A stretch of 19,745 nt of DNA, taken from the NCBI GenBank assembly GCA_022560025.1, contig JAFISE010000326.1, positions 1,102 to 20,846 on the forward strand, read 5' to 3'. The translations under genes were made by a program, and so were the position numbers. The notes under the pieces were generated by a model. It was not told the DNA's origin, did no database searches, and saw nothing but the letters and a program-made list of their open reading frames with translations. The DNA is from Stagonosporopsis chrysanthemi (lineage: Eukaryota; Ascomycota; Dothideomycetes; Pleosporales; Didymellaceae). Of this stretch, positions 9,020 through 18,237 are shown piece after piece (within the stretch, counting starts at the first letter, position 1; each line of letters opens with the position of its first letter).

Positions 9020-9478
9020 CTTGAAGTAATACTGGAAATCAGCTGGCTCCAGTCCAACCCAAGTGGGCCAGTGCTCGCCCCGAAGACCCAAGGAAGTATT
9101 CCCGGCGTGCTAGACACTCAGCAAGTATTTGCCTTCCGATATATCCCCAGGCTTTCTGGATATGAGAATTGGGTCGAGAATCCGGCCCCCCTGGAGGGTC
9201 TAGAGAGATCTGTCAGCGGTCAAGACACCCACGAGACGCGAGCGCGCCGTAGACACCCGTTGGTCTGGCAAAGCTGCTGTACTAACGCTGTTGAGCAACT
9301 TGCGACAAGGATGGAAATATGGCTAATAGATACCGCAGATAACGCTGCGGCACCGCAGCAACCTGTTCCCGCTCCCCAGGTCTTCACGGATTGGCTTCTA
9401 TGCCGAAAGAAGGCTTTTGACCCAGGGAACGTCCTCAGTAGTGAGGATTGCGATCCGCGTTACCAAACACTTCAGTGA
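9020..9478 (+). CDS. Possible exon of an unrecognised gene
   Basis: A frame is open from the codon after a TGA (9017-9019) to a TGA at 9476-9478, with protein-like composition: Trp residues well spaced, for example EQLATRMEIWLIDTADNAAA and APQVFTDWLLCRKKAFDPGN. There is no ATG until deep in the frame, so if real it is an internal or terminal exon, possibly of the interrupted gene to its left. Another small plus-strand piece at about 8732-8880 (PHTSIKNSTSDRAEMGYIED) would fit the same idea. No domain is recognised. Confidence 0.3.
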   Translation, partial: LEVILEISWLQSNPSGPVLAPKTQGSIPGVLDTQQVFAFRYIPRLSGYENWVENPAPLEGLERSVSGQDTHETRARRRHPLVWQSCCTNAVEQLATRMEIWLIDTADNAAAPQQPVPAPQVFTDWLLCRKKAFDPGNVLSSEDCDPRYQTLQ

Positions 9479-10261
9479 AGGAGCCTTCAAGTTCCTCCGC
9501 AGTTGTTGGGCACACCGCCTCTTTGTCTGAACTTCTAAGTGACGCCGACAGGCAAACCATGCGCAATGTGTAAGCGCTGCCACGTTCCGCTGACGTGGCT
9601 CCGTGTTCACGTTTCTACGGCACCGATTGGCTGTCCTTCCCGATCTCACAGTAATAAACATTCAGGTCACAGTTTTGCATAACAAATGTTCATCTTTGCA
9701 AAGCTCGCATGGACTGTTCGTGTTCTCAGCACTATTGGAAGGCCTGCACTCAACCTGAACATCACGTTTTGCGCCCGCTTGATTGACATGCAATGACGTT
9801 GAGTGTCTGACAGAGGCGGGCACCCTAGTGAAATTCGGGGGAACTGTTGAGAGACTTGAACTGTGGATTAAGCCTTGCCTAACCTGATTAGCGTACACTG
9901 TCAGGGCCAGCTGTAGCGGTGAATGCAATTTCATGTATTCTGCTATTCTGTTGTTGTTGTGTTGTTGCTCTGCTCTCCACGAAGCCGCAGTTGGGTCTAT
10001 TTACATGACGTATCTGTAATGCAGCTAAGGCGTGTCTTTGGCTTAGTATAACGGTCAGACACGTGCTCCAGCCAGGCCAATCCAATATGATTCACGATTT
10101 CAGAGACGAGATAAGATAATAGAGTGGGTAATGAACGTGAAGTCAGGAACGGAGGTGATGTCTTTGGATGAGATAAGCCAGGAACAGAGAAGATAACATT
10201 GACACTGTGGAAGCACGGATAAAGCAAATCGCGAACTCGGAGGCTTTTCACTGTCCTGGCC
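9479..10261. other. No supported gene
   Basis: Only short minus-strand open frames (9398-9661, 9662-9934) without recognisable content. There is a small TTG/GTT-rich patch near 9950-9966. The right end presumably holds the promoter of the rightward gene at 10262. Confidence 0.4.
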
Positions 10262-10870
10262 ATGTATGCGACACATGAAAGCAACACCGATAAGGTCTGG
10301 ACTCGCGGAGATGCAGAGGTGGAGAAACTATGGCAGAGCTTGCGGGATGCCGTTGATGCGCGGGTCGCAGAGATGACGATGCACGAATCGATTTTGGCAG
10401 TTGGTTCATGCCTAGACCGTGTTGCTGCGGTCCTGGAGGGCAGCGTGGCATTGGCAGCGAGGAAGTGCGGGATGGACTCCATGCATGTGATCAAGACAAT
10501 GGCAGACGCGACGAGGGTGGTGTGGGAGGACGACGAAGAGATGCGAAACTGGGACAAAGCAGTGTTCTCAGTATTTCGTTGCATGATCCTCATGATGAAG
10601 GTGATCAGGGTAGATGACGCCAAAGGACAGTTGTGTTTGGTGCACGGCTGGGAGCAAGGCACTGAGACGGGCGAGGATTGTGTCTCCTGCTCTTTCAAGG
10701 GTGATGCAATGGGGGTTGGACGGAAGTTCGTGGCCTGGGCTGGGGCTTGGATGACTGAGGAAGAGAGCATCCACATCGCGAGAACGTTGACTTTGCCCCT
10801 TAGCGCTGAGCATGAGACGCCCCGTCAAGCAATTCGCAATACGAGGGAGGCTCAAAGGGCATTTCTTTGA
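10262..10870 (+). CDS. Intronless hypothetical protein, 202 aa
   Basis: The ATG at 10262 lies in a good context (GCCATGT, G at -3), and an in-frame TAA occurs about 45 bp upstream. The protein is helix-rich with regular Trp and acidic residues: KLWQSLRDAVDARVAEMTMH (residues about 22-41), a central Cys/Met-containing part, VVWEDDEEMRNWDKAVFSVF (about 86-105), then a possible beta-rich part (QLCLVHGWEQGTETGEDCVS). It has no signal peptide, membrane segment or known motif. A longer frame (9997-10776, 259 codons) lies antisense, but it is Ser/Thr/Arg/Pro-rich and looks like a shadow. Function unknown. Confidence 0.55.
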   Translation: MYATHESNTDKVWTRGDAEVEKLWQSLRDAVDARVAEMTMHESILAVGSCLDRVAAVLEGSVALAARKCGMDSMHVIKTMADATRVVWEDDEEMRNWDKAVFSVFRCMILMMKVIRVDDAKGQLCLVHGWEQGTETGEDCVSCSFKGDAMGVGRKFVAWAGAWMTEEESIHIARTLTLPLSAEHETPRQAIRNTREAQRAFL

Positions 10871-11332
10871 CCAAACTTTCTCTGAATCTTGCCGTTGCCT
10901 ACTGCTTTGACGCCAAAACGATAATTACCTAGCTTCTTAGTTACCTGTGCAATGCGTGCGCGCGTACTATACAATGTCCGGCAAAATGTGCTGACCCCCC
11001 CTATTGTAGTACACACCACGGGAAGCCCTGCGGCACTCTGCTGTGAGAAGGCTTCCCGCGTTGTACAGCTTAGATGAAACTGCCTTCTCTAGGTAAGACG
11101 GCGGGCAGATGCCTATTTATCTTCTAGCCTTTAGTCTAGCCTAAGTCTATACCAATGTTTATAACGATAAGACTAGTCAACAGCCCCTGTGAGTGGGCTC
11201 TGTAGTATGGTTCAATGGAGTGGGACCGGGGGTTTTAAGCAGGTTAGACCTGCAACCCCTCTTGTATCAGGATAGGAGGGGTCAGCACATAAACCCGTGC
11301 ACCGATACTGCCACGCCACTCAACATCCGACG
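10871..11332. other. Intergenic stretch with an inverted repeat
   Basis: No gene seen. It contains an imperfect hairpin (11009-11066) and AT-rich tracts. The stretch ending AGTCAACA near 11180 looked LTR-like, but I found no target duplication to support it. Confidence 0.4.
11009..11066. repeat. Imperfect inverted repeat with a perfect 9-bp stem
   Basis: CGGGAAGCC at 11019-11027 pairs with GGCTTCCCG at 11050-11058, and GTAC pairs further out on each side. The loop is about 22 nt. It may be a degraded transposon end or a hairpin. No second copy is seen in the window. Confidence 0.6.
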
Positions 11333-11478
11333 TAACCTCCCTCCCTACGATGCGAAAAACCCGGTGTGCCGAAAACGACCAATCAGAGTGCAAGGACAGC
11401 AGATATATTGACCCGACGCAGCGTCCCATTGGTCATTTCCGGCCCACAGGGTTTTTCGCATCATAGGGACGGAGGTTA
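11333..11478. mobile_element. MITE, copy 2 (146 bp, long terminal inverted repeats, TA ends)
   Basis: The left arm TAACCTCCCTCCCTACGATG is matched by the reversed right arm TAACCTCCGTCCCTATGATG. Pairing continues through GCGAAAAACCCTGTG-like sequence to the inner GACCAAT motif, about 50 bp. The length is identical to copy 1 at 2222-2367, and the ends are again TA...TA. The middle of the two copies differs more than the arms do. No coding capacity. Confidence 0.87.
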
Positions 11479-11757
11479 GTGTGCGCGTAGAGGCGGGACT
11501 TTGATGTTGTTAAATGAGCCCACCTGCTGCTCCTTCCCTAAACGTAGCTAATGCGCTGGATTGTTTAAGTAATCACCGCTGCTCAATGCACAAACGGGTG
11601 CGCGACGACACTGCCACCAAGAGCGAGATGAGATGCCAAAACGTCATAGTATAGATCCATTTTTTCCCTGCTATTTGACAGGAAAAGAAAACAACAGTAG
11701 AACATTGGACTTAAGAAGTAGATAGATCTGCATGTTTTGTCCAAGGCATCTTGCGCC

Positions 11758-13970
11758 TCACTCATGACGCATGCGTATATGGAACAGATAGCGCAGGCGA
11801 ACGCGAGCAGCATCATAGACGATGTACTCATTGTACTGAAGGCCAGCACCGGTGATACCTACTTGGTCAGCAGCGCGGGAAAAATCAGGCTAGGAGACTT
11901 TCAGCTTACTTCATACTTGGAGGAGTGGGCTTGATAGCTTACCATAAGTGTACCCTTTAACGATGAGTGGACGCAAGCCGCATCCTTCCACCGGCTTGGA
12001 CCAATTCGACCCCTGCCCTTGGTACTGTACATGCCTTTAGCCTTTGCGTCTTCACCAGCAGTGTAGGAGGCGCCTGTTAGCTCGAGCGATGGATTGCCTA
12101 GCTCTGCCTCACAGAGCAACAGCAGTGCGTCGCCATTGAATTGATAGTGATGACAATATAACGCCGATTTGCTTGACATGTCGGCAAGGTAAATCCCCTT
12201 ACCGAACATGTATCCAGTGGCGGGGGCTTCAGCAGGCGCTATGCGAAGACCTTGGCTCAAAATACCGGCGAAGTTGGTGACCCGCGAGCCATGCCAGAGT
12301 AGGACACGGTTTCTTGAGGCTTTTGCAGCATCCTCACCCCCGTCGAAGAGCCTTGACTCGCGCCTGCGTTGACAGTGAAAGATATTTTGCACCTCGTATC
12401 CGATGTTGTGTGTTGGACCCTTGGATTTTTGGAGGTAGTCAGATAGCTCCCCGAACTCAGAGCTGCCGGGACAAAGTGCCTCCATCTTTTCCAAACCTAA
12501 TTTTTGGAATTGGTGATCGAGTGGATGGAGTAGGCTATCATATTGGAGATTGGCTCTGAGTAACTCAGCACCCTCTTTCATGCCAGATATGCTCTCCAGT
12601 AAGTCGATCTCTTTCATGACAAGATCGTTGTTGTTGATGACTGTGGGCTTCTCACGCCCAAATGCGTGAGGGATCAGAGAATAGTACTCGCCCGAGAGCC
12701 GCACAAGTTTTCTCTGCTGCAGCGGAAATGCCTTGATTTCTTCCGTAAGAGCCTTCAACTTCTCGAATCCTCGATTGATAGTGACCTTGCTGAGGCTGTC
12801 TAGCGGCGTCTTCTTGGCGTCGTATTTTAGGTTTTGCAGTGCGGCTTTTTGGTGATCATAACTGAAAATGAGCCCAATCAGGTCTTGGACCGGTTTGCTG
12901 AGTGTACACTTGACAGCAGGTCGGTGGCTGCCGGGCTTGACGGGGCCTTCGTTCCGGCTATCCTTGTCTTCGCGAAGAATTTCATAATTCTGTTCCACAT
13001 ACGCATCTGCAAAAACATTAGCTGCAGACGTTGCAAGGGAGATTGTTGTAGTGCGAAAGGGGTAGCCAACAGGCATGGGAGGACGACGATTGCACTAACA
13101 CTTTCCCATCTTGGGGTTTTCTGCCCGGTTTCCCCAGCCAAGCCCAGACTTATCCCGGAACTTCTTCTCAAAAATTTCAATTGCATTGGAAAGCGAGCCA
13201 TCACCGAGCATGACACCTCGGCCGTTTGTACCGACACGTCCCCAACGAGTCCACGTGTGAAACTGCAGAGGACTCGCACTGCGAAGCAGCTACTCAATTT
13301 TCAGTCTGGCGCTGAAGCCGGAATTGCTGCATCTTACCTGTATTATGTAAAACTTATTGTTGTTGTTATTAAACTCCACGTTCGTCTTATTTAGCAGAGC
13401 ATCCCATACGAGTTTGTCGTTGTCGATGTACACCTTGTAACAGGAGACAGGGCAGCGAGCATCAACAGAAGCATGAAATTTGTTGTATCTTTGAGCCTTG
13501 CCTGGGCCTTCCATTACAGTATCGACATTCGCTTCCTGCCCGAGGGCGTTGCACTTTTTCAATTGCGAAACATAGTCGCTGTTTACACGCGAGCTACAAC
13601 GTTTAGCACGTTTCTTATCAGCAGTAGCTGCTTTAGCAATGACAGATGGTCTGTGGAAATCGTGCAGATACTCTGTCTCGTCCCTTCTAGAGTTACGGGT
13701 CTCTGTATCCTGAAGCCACGAAAGGGTAACAATGCAAGTCCCATGAGAGTGGGCTTCGACTACCTTCTTATAGTTCTGGCGACATTCTGTGCTAGCAATC
13801 AATAAGTTGGTAGCAGAGGTGACTTGCAAAGCAATGGTTCCGCCCAGGTTACTGATTCTTGCTTGAATGGCGTTATGGTCCGTGCCTGGAAAGCGTCCGG
13901 AAATAGCGATTGAGTAGCCGGAGAGGGGACTATCCTGAGGCTGCTTTCGAACAGCTTTGCGAGCAGCCAT
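11758..13970 (-). CDS. Poly(ADP-ribose) polymerase, fungal PARP (BRCT-WGR-regulatory-catalytic), four exons, 672 aa
   Basis: Exons on the minus strand: 13970-13338, 13289-13100, 13006-11943, 11889-11758; introns of 48, 93 and 53 nt (donors GTAAGA, GTTAGT, GTAAGC; acceptors TAG, CAG, TAG). The enzyme transfers ADP-ribose from NAD+ to proteins at damaged DNA in the nucleus. Order seen: BRCT about residues 15-90 (GYSIAISGRF...VTLSWL), a basic patch near 118-127, WGR about 170-285 (NKFYIIQ spliced to TWTRWGRVG, then GKYAYVEQNYE), helical regulatory domain about 300-430, catalytic domain from about 440. The triad is H513 (LLWHGSR), Y547 (FGKGIYLADM) and E650 (QYNEYIVYD); Y558 (ALYCHH) is the usual stacking Tyr. 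E650 lies in exon 4, so the last splice is required for activity. Zinc fingers are absent, as usual in fungal PARPs. Splicing restores every family motif, and the gene looks intact. Confidence 0.93.
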
Positions 13971-14430
13971 GACGCCTATGGAAACAAAGATTGCATGGAT
14001 AATTCACAGCGTGATATGAAGACATGGTACTGCTATTGGGGTCAGGGCTTACGTAAATCGTGCTGGAAGCTGTCCTAAGCTTCCTCTGCTGTCATCCTTT
14101 GGCCTCTCTGTCCGTGTGAAGAAAATGAGCAGATTCAGCATGTGAAGTTTGTTAATCATACCTATTTAGCCAGCCAGAGCTGTGAGTGGTCCATTAGTTG
14201 GGCAGTCTGCTCGTTTCGACAGGTACCAGTAGGTTATATCAGCGCTTGGGGAAATGTGCGCACCCGCCTGTTTGAGGATATTACAGCTCTATGTTTAGGT
14301 AAACAAGGATTGAAGGACCCTGGTATATAAGAGATATATAAAACACCCCCTCAGGATACAGTAAAGGGCTAGAAGTCAACACATTAAGTGATATGTGGGG
14401 TGGAGAAGAGGGGTAGTTGGGCGGGCCTCT
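13971..14430. other. Upstream region of the PARP gene; no gene seen
   Basis: It presumably holds the PARP promoter next to 13970. Further right are two TATA-like tracts (GGTATATAAG near 14320 and ATATATAAAA near 14333) and a purine-rich run (GGTGGAGAAGAGGGG), which look like retroelement debris. I found no flanking duplication. Confidence 0.4.
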
Positions 14431-14597
14431 ATTTTTGTTGCAGCGTAAGCAGCAGCTGAAAATGATGGAAAACTGTGCTTGTATTACTTGCTAGCTAGGG
14501 AGCGTCAATACATACATGCTCTGAGACGTGCTAGTCCAGGAGAGTCACAGGAGTGACGATCAAGGCCTGTAGGGCCGACTTGCACCGCAACAATTTT
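14431..14597 (+). mobile_element. 157-bp solo LTR, copy 2, with target duplication ATTTT
   Basis: The element is 14436-14592, TGTTGCAGCGTAAG...CTTGCACCGCAACA, with ATTTT immediately before (14431-14435) and after (14593-14597). It is the same family as 2492-2648. The 5-bp duplication together with TG...CA ends argues for an LTR rather than a MITE. No primer site follows. Confidence 0.8.
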
Positions 14598-14654
14598 TAG
14601 CCTTAGTATCATCTCCAAACCAGACTATCAGAGTCATAAGTGGAGATTGCAGGT

Positions 14655-14810
14655 TGTTGCGGTGCAAGTCGGCCCTACAGGCCTTGATCGTCACTCCTGT
14701 GACTCTCTTGGACTAGCACGTCTCAGAGCATGTATATATTGACGCTCCCTAGCTAGCAAGTAACACAAGCGCAGTTTCCATCATTTTCAGCGGCTGCTCA
14801 CGCCGCAACA
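14655..14810 (-). mobile_element. 157-bp LTR-like element, copy 3, inverted
   Basis: The reverse complement of this stretch matches copies 1 and 2 along its whole length (156 bp). It lies 62 bp from copy 2 in the opposite direction. It has no duplication of its own: plus-strand flanks are CAGGT on the left and GATGC on the right. The left flank is the reverse complement of the ACCTG that precedes copy 1. Confidence 0.8.
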
Positions 14811-15417
14811 GATGCTTTGTACGAGCTCCGTGGCCTTCGACTATTGTGTAAGGCCTGACACGAAGATGACTTGGAGCGGATTGTAATTTGGTCGACACAA
14901 CTGTCCTTGAATCTCTATCAGCAAGTATACAAGATATGCAGGCGCTTTGACAGATTTGAAATTGCCAGATCAAAAGCGCTTCCCACAATCTTTCAGCGCC
15001 TGCTCGCATAGTTCTTCAACCTTGTCCGGTCTGCAGACTTCTTTGGAGAATGCTCAAGCTGTTGACCGTGGTAAGCGTCCCCAGTTGGCCTGGCTCAAGT
15101 CAATGGTATCGCCTGATCTATACAGTAGCTTATCCTGATTCGCGCGAAGATCATGACTTACGTCAGCGACACATACGACCTTAACACTACTACTCATAAT
15201 TTGTTCCATCCTAAAAAGATAGCACATCATGCCGCCGCTACCGAACTATCGCAATTGTAAGGTCACCTAGCTTTCTTAGTCTCTATATAGTCGCTTCAAT
15301 GCCCAAGAGAGTCGTCACAACAGCGACGACGGAGAAGAACGAACATGGTTGCGATGCAAAAGATCATGAAGGATAAATTGATAGATGTTCTTCCTATAAA
15401 GCTTTCTTACAGTGAGA
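14811..15417. other. No supported gene
   Basis: Short open frames on both strands (plus 14947-15138, minus 14749-15009; the latter overlaps the LTR copy). A 25-codon frame starting MPKRVVTTATTEK (15299-15376) follows a TATA-like CTATATAG but has no other support. Confidence 0.4.
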
Positions 15418-15613
15418 CAAATTGTCACGATTTGGAGTCTCTCTTGCCTCATGGGCAACCTGCGCCTCACCTTTGGTGAGATGCGGCTCCCCATCCTGCA
15501 CTAGCGCTGTTTACAGCTACCCATGTATACATACTGTTCGTAGCTTCGCACAATACAACCTCATTTCAATCCTCAAATCTTCCCGCACTGCTTGCACTCA
15601 CTGCGACACAAAT
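15418..15613 (+). mobile_element. 186-bp solo LTR, unexpanded copy, target duplication CAAAT
   Basis: The element is 15423-15608, reading TGTCACGATTTGG...CACTGCGACA, flanked by CAAAT at 15418-15422 and 15609-15613. It is the reverse of the element at 7856-8341 and carries the 150-bp body only once, so it shows the ancestral form. It differs from the expanded copy at about nine positions, mostly transitions. No internal retroelement sequence adjoins it. Confidence 0.87.
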
Positions 15614-16365
15614 TCACTTTGGACCCAGTCCGGCTAGAGCTAACGGGCTCGCTTCACAGGCTCACGAATTCGTCTTCAACGCCTGCGATGCGAAATGGGT
15701 TAAATTGTTACTACGCTTCGGTCTGCTTTTGGAAGAAATGGCCAATGTCACACTGCTTTGCACATCGACACTTAGATGACTTACATCACCTTTGTCTTAT
15801 CCACCTCCGTAATAGGTAATTAGCCGGTTGGCCGTCCAACACTACCGTAGAGCCTGGAAGATACCATCTCAGGTCGCCATTACGCGATGTCGCACAGTTA
15901 TGGAGGGTCGAGATGTATGGCTGACAAGGCTGGCTGTGCCTTTGGTAGCGACTTCATCAAGAGTCAAATGCTTTCCTGCCAGCATTCATCCTTAAGATTG
16001 AATCCCTGTTAAGTGTTCAACCTAAGGAACAGCATCCTCTGTATAGCAGCGACTCAGTTCGCATGCTACGGAATTCAAGGCCTTTAGCGTTATCTCAATA
16101 TAGGTCAAGAGATCAGTTAGTAGGCCTGCAGTACTGTCCCAGTCTGGTGCCCACGAGATAGATGAAGCTGCTTAGATTCCGTAATGCTCTAGCAGGCAGC
16201 AGAGAGCACAACATGGTATTCGAAAATAAGAGAGCCAGCCAAAGGCGACCAGTATAGCTAATTACAGGAGATGTTCTGGATCTCTGGCAGCGAAGCTGGA
16301 GCCTGTGGGAAATCCCTGCGAAAGCTCGACATTGACACCTGCCTCACAATGCCTTGTATTTATCT
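15614..16365. other. No supported gene
   Basis: No open frame with recognisable content. It includes the 3' flank of the leftward zinc-finger gene ending at 16366. Confidence 0.45.
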
Positions 16366-18237
16366 TCAGCTGCCCCATCCATAGTCCTGACACAATACTG
16401 CTCGTATGATCCACCTATTAATAGAAGCAATTCGGACACTCTTCCGACTCTTGTTTTTCCCCCGACGTGCGATCTCTGGCCCTTTCTCTGCAATGCACAA
16501 GTCGAGAAGCCGGATTATCTCAGCCTTGACCTCCTTGCTATATATCTTGCGTTTCAGAATTTGGCGCATGTGGCTACTGAAAGTGCTGAAAGTGCTGAGT
16601 GAATGCTGGCCTTTGCCACGACCAAGTTCCTCGTGCTCTACCACATAGTCTCTAAGCGCTTGCAAATACAATTGGAGCTGCTGCAGGCTACCAATTGATG
16701 TCATCTGCTGCGTTAAAACACTTTCATCCTTTGTGTACTTGAGAAGGTGCTCCATGCGCTGTAACATGCCAAGGAGCTCCTCCGGCTCAGTGGGCCAGAT
16801 AGGACCGCTGATGGCCAACGTATCTTCTAGGACCAAAGAGCATTGTATCACAGGCTGTATATGCGCGGTCTGACATCCCTTAGGCCCTGAACTTTCCGGC
16901 CGCATCATTACGACGTCACCAGGGTCAGCATAGATGATTTGTACATAGTCGTCGCGCGAGACAAAAAAGCTTCCACCCGAAAGTGCCTTAGCCACAGCCG
17001 CGTCGTCCAGCGGCCCAGTGTACCTGAGGAATACCGTCCGCCCCTTTATGATCTGAGTGTAGAAGCCGGTTGTTGAATGAACTCGCCAAGGTACAAATAC
17101 ACCACGCTCGCTGTAGGTGACCTTGCGAAGCGACAAATCGGTTGCTTGGTTAGGACAGCCGGGCGGTAGATGGGTCTGCTCAAGTAGTCGGCATTTCAAA
17201 ATATGCGGGAGATCATACCCGAACAAACGTAAGGACTTTGGGACGACCACAGCATCTGAAAATGCACGTGCAGAGACTTGGATGCTCAGGCAGTCTCCCA
17301 GGTTCGGAAAGGCATGCGGGCCCTTGCGAGCATCATATCGTGATAGGAACCCATCAGACGAGAGGTATCTCGCTTCGCAGACGCTAGTGCCCACCTGGTA
17401 TTCTCCACTGAGGGACTTGACATTGTTGATATAATTCAAAAAGGCCTCCTCTGCATGTGATAGCTCCGACTCCGGTGGATCTCGAACCCGGACAGTCCAC
17501 GCGGATTGGCTTCTGGAACAGGGTTGAGCAAGATATTGCTGCAGATCTTGTGTCGTGCAGCAGACCCAACCCTTGCTCTGCCGACCGTCAGGGAGGTTCT
17601 TCAGATCCATCGCACTGGGTTGTTCCACCATGTCTTCGCTGGCTGTGCGGCCCTCTCCCGCCATGCTTTGCATGAGAGCTTGAAGATCAGCGACCTTTTG
17701 GCTATGTTGAGCATTCCCAAGAATGACCTCGAAAGCAGCTCGGGAAAGCTTAGGCAGCGCTGCAGACGCTCCAACTAGCTGACGGCTCTTTGTTGTTGCA
17801 GTTGGATCGCGGGCTGAAGATACAGAGTCACTAAGATTGGCCACATTTCCCCTCCCTGAGTCTAGTTGAGCTGCTCCTGCGTCGAGTGCTGCAGCAGGGC
17901 TTACATTTTGGTACTTCTTTTGAGCCAACTTCTCTCTTCCGCGATGGTTGGCGTGGTGACGTGGATCCTTATAGTGTTTTCGCAACTTTCGCAAGGTCGC
18001 ATAGGTCCTGAAACACAGAGGACAAGGTAGCGGCTTTCCGCCACAGCCGTGGATGTTGGTCAGGTGTTCAGTCAATCTAGGGCTCCACAAATTATACGTG
18101 AATCCACACGTGAGACAGACGGCGTCAGGATTGAATCGGTCTTTGTGCGAGTCGAGAACATGTGTTATGAAAGCTTTAACATCTTCATGCGTTTTGCTGC
18201 AACATTTTAACGACGGGTTGACTGTTGCTGTAGCCAT
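16366..18237 (-). CDS. C2H2 zinc-finger protein with a degenerate JmjC-like region (623 aa)
   Basis: The start is the ATG at 18237. The frame is open upstream to 18369, but only with non-ATG codons. Two zinc fingers lie near the N-terminus: C41-x2-C44-x13-H58-x4-H63 and C72-x2-C75-x12-H88-x5-H95. A low-complexity Ala/Ser linker follows (about 113-165). Residues about 290-475 resemble a JmjC/cupin fold: RGVFVPWRVHSTTGFYTQII, then GRTVFLRYTGP, then YADPGDVVMMRP and a distal H459 (TAHIQPV). In active JmjC enzymes the first part carries H-x-D/E; here it reads R385-V-H387, so the iron site is probably lost. The C-terminal 130 residues are helical and end in a basic stretch (RRGKNKSRKSVR). It is probably a nuclear DNA- or chromatin-binding protein. 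The fingers are clear; the JmjC relation is my inference. It appears intronless. Confidence 0.75.
   Translation of the reverse strand: MATATVNPSLKCCSKTHEDVKAFITHVLDSHKDRFNPDAVCLTCGFTYNLWSPRLTEHLTNIHGCGGKPLPCPLCFRTYATLRKLRKHYKDPRHHANHRGREKLAQKKYQNVSPAAALDAGAAQLDSGRGNVANLSDSVSSARDPTATTKSRQLVGASAALPKLSRAAFEVILGNAQHSQKVADLQALMQSMAGEGRTASEDMVEQPSAMDLKNLPDGRQSKGWVCCTTQDLQQYLAQPCSRSQSAWTVRVRDPPESELSHAEEAFLNYINNVKSLSGEYQVGTSVCEARYLSSDGFLSRYDARKGPHAFPNLGDCLSIQVSARAFSDAVVVPKSLRLFGYDLPHILKCRLLEQTHLPPGCPNQATDLSLRKVTYSERGVFVPWRVHSTTGFYTQIIKGRTVFLRYTGPLDDAAVAKALSGGSFFVSRDDYVQIIYADPGDVVMMRPESSGPKGCQTAHIQPVIQCSLVLEDTLAISGPIWPTEPEELLGMLQRMEHLLKYTKDESVLTQQMTSIGSLQQLQLYLQALRDYVVEHEELGRGKGQHSLSTFSTFSSHMRQILKRKIYSKEVKAEIIRLLDLCIAEKGPEIARRGKNKSRKSVRIASINRWIIRAVLCQDYGWGS

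Noticed and set aside
10988..11182. Possible LTR (TGTGCTGAC... to ...AGTCAACA)
   Set aside because: No matching 5-bp flanks for any choice of ends and no second copy in the window.
14140..14390. TATA-rich stretch that could be another LTR
   Set aside because: No target duplication, no repeat copy and no primer site found.
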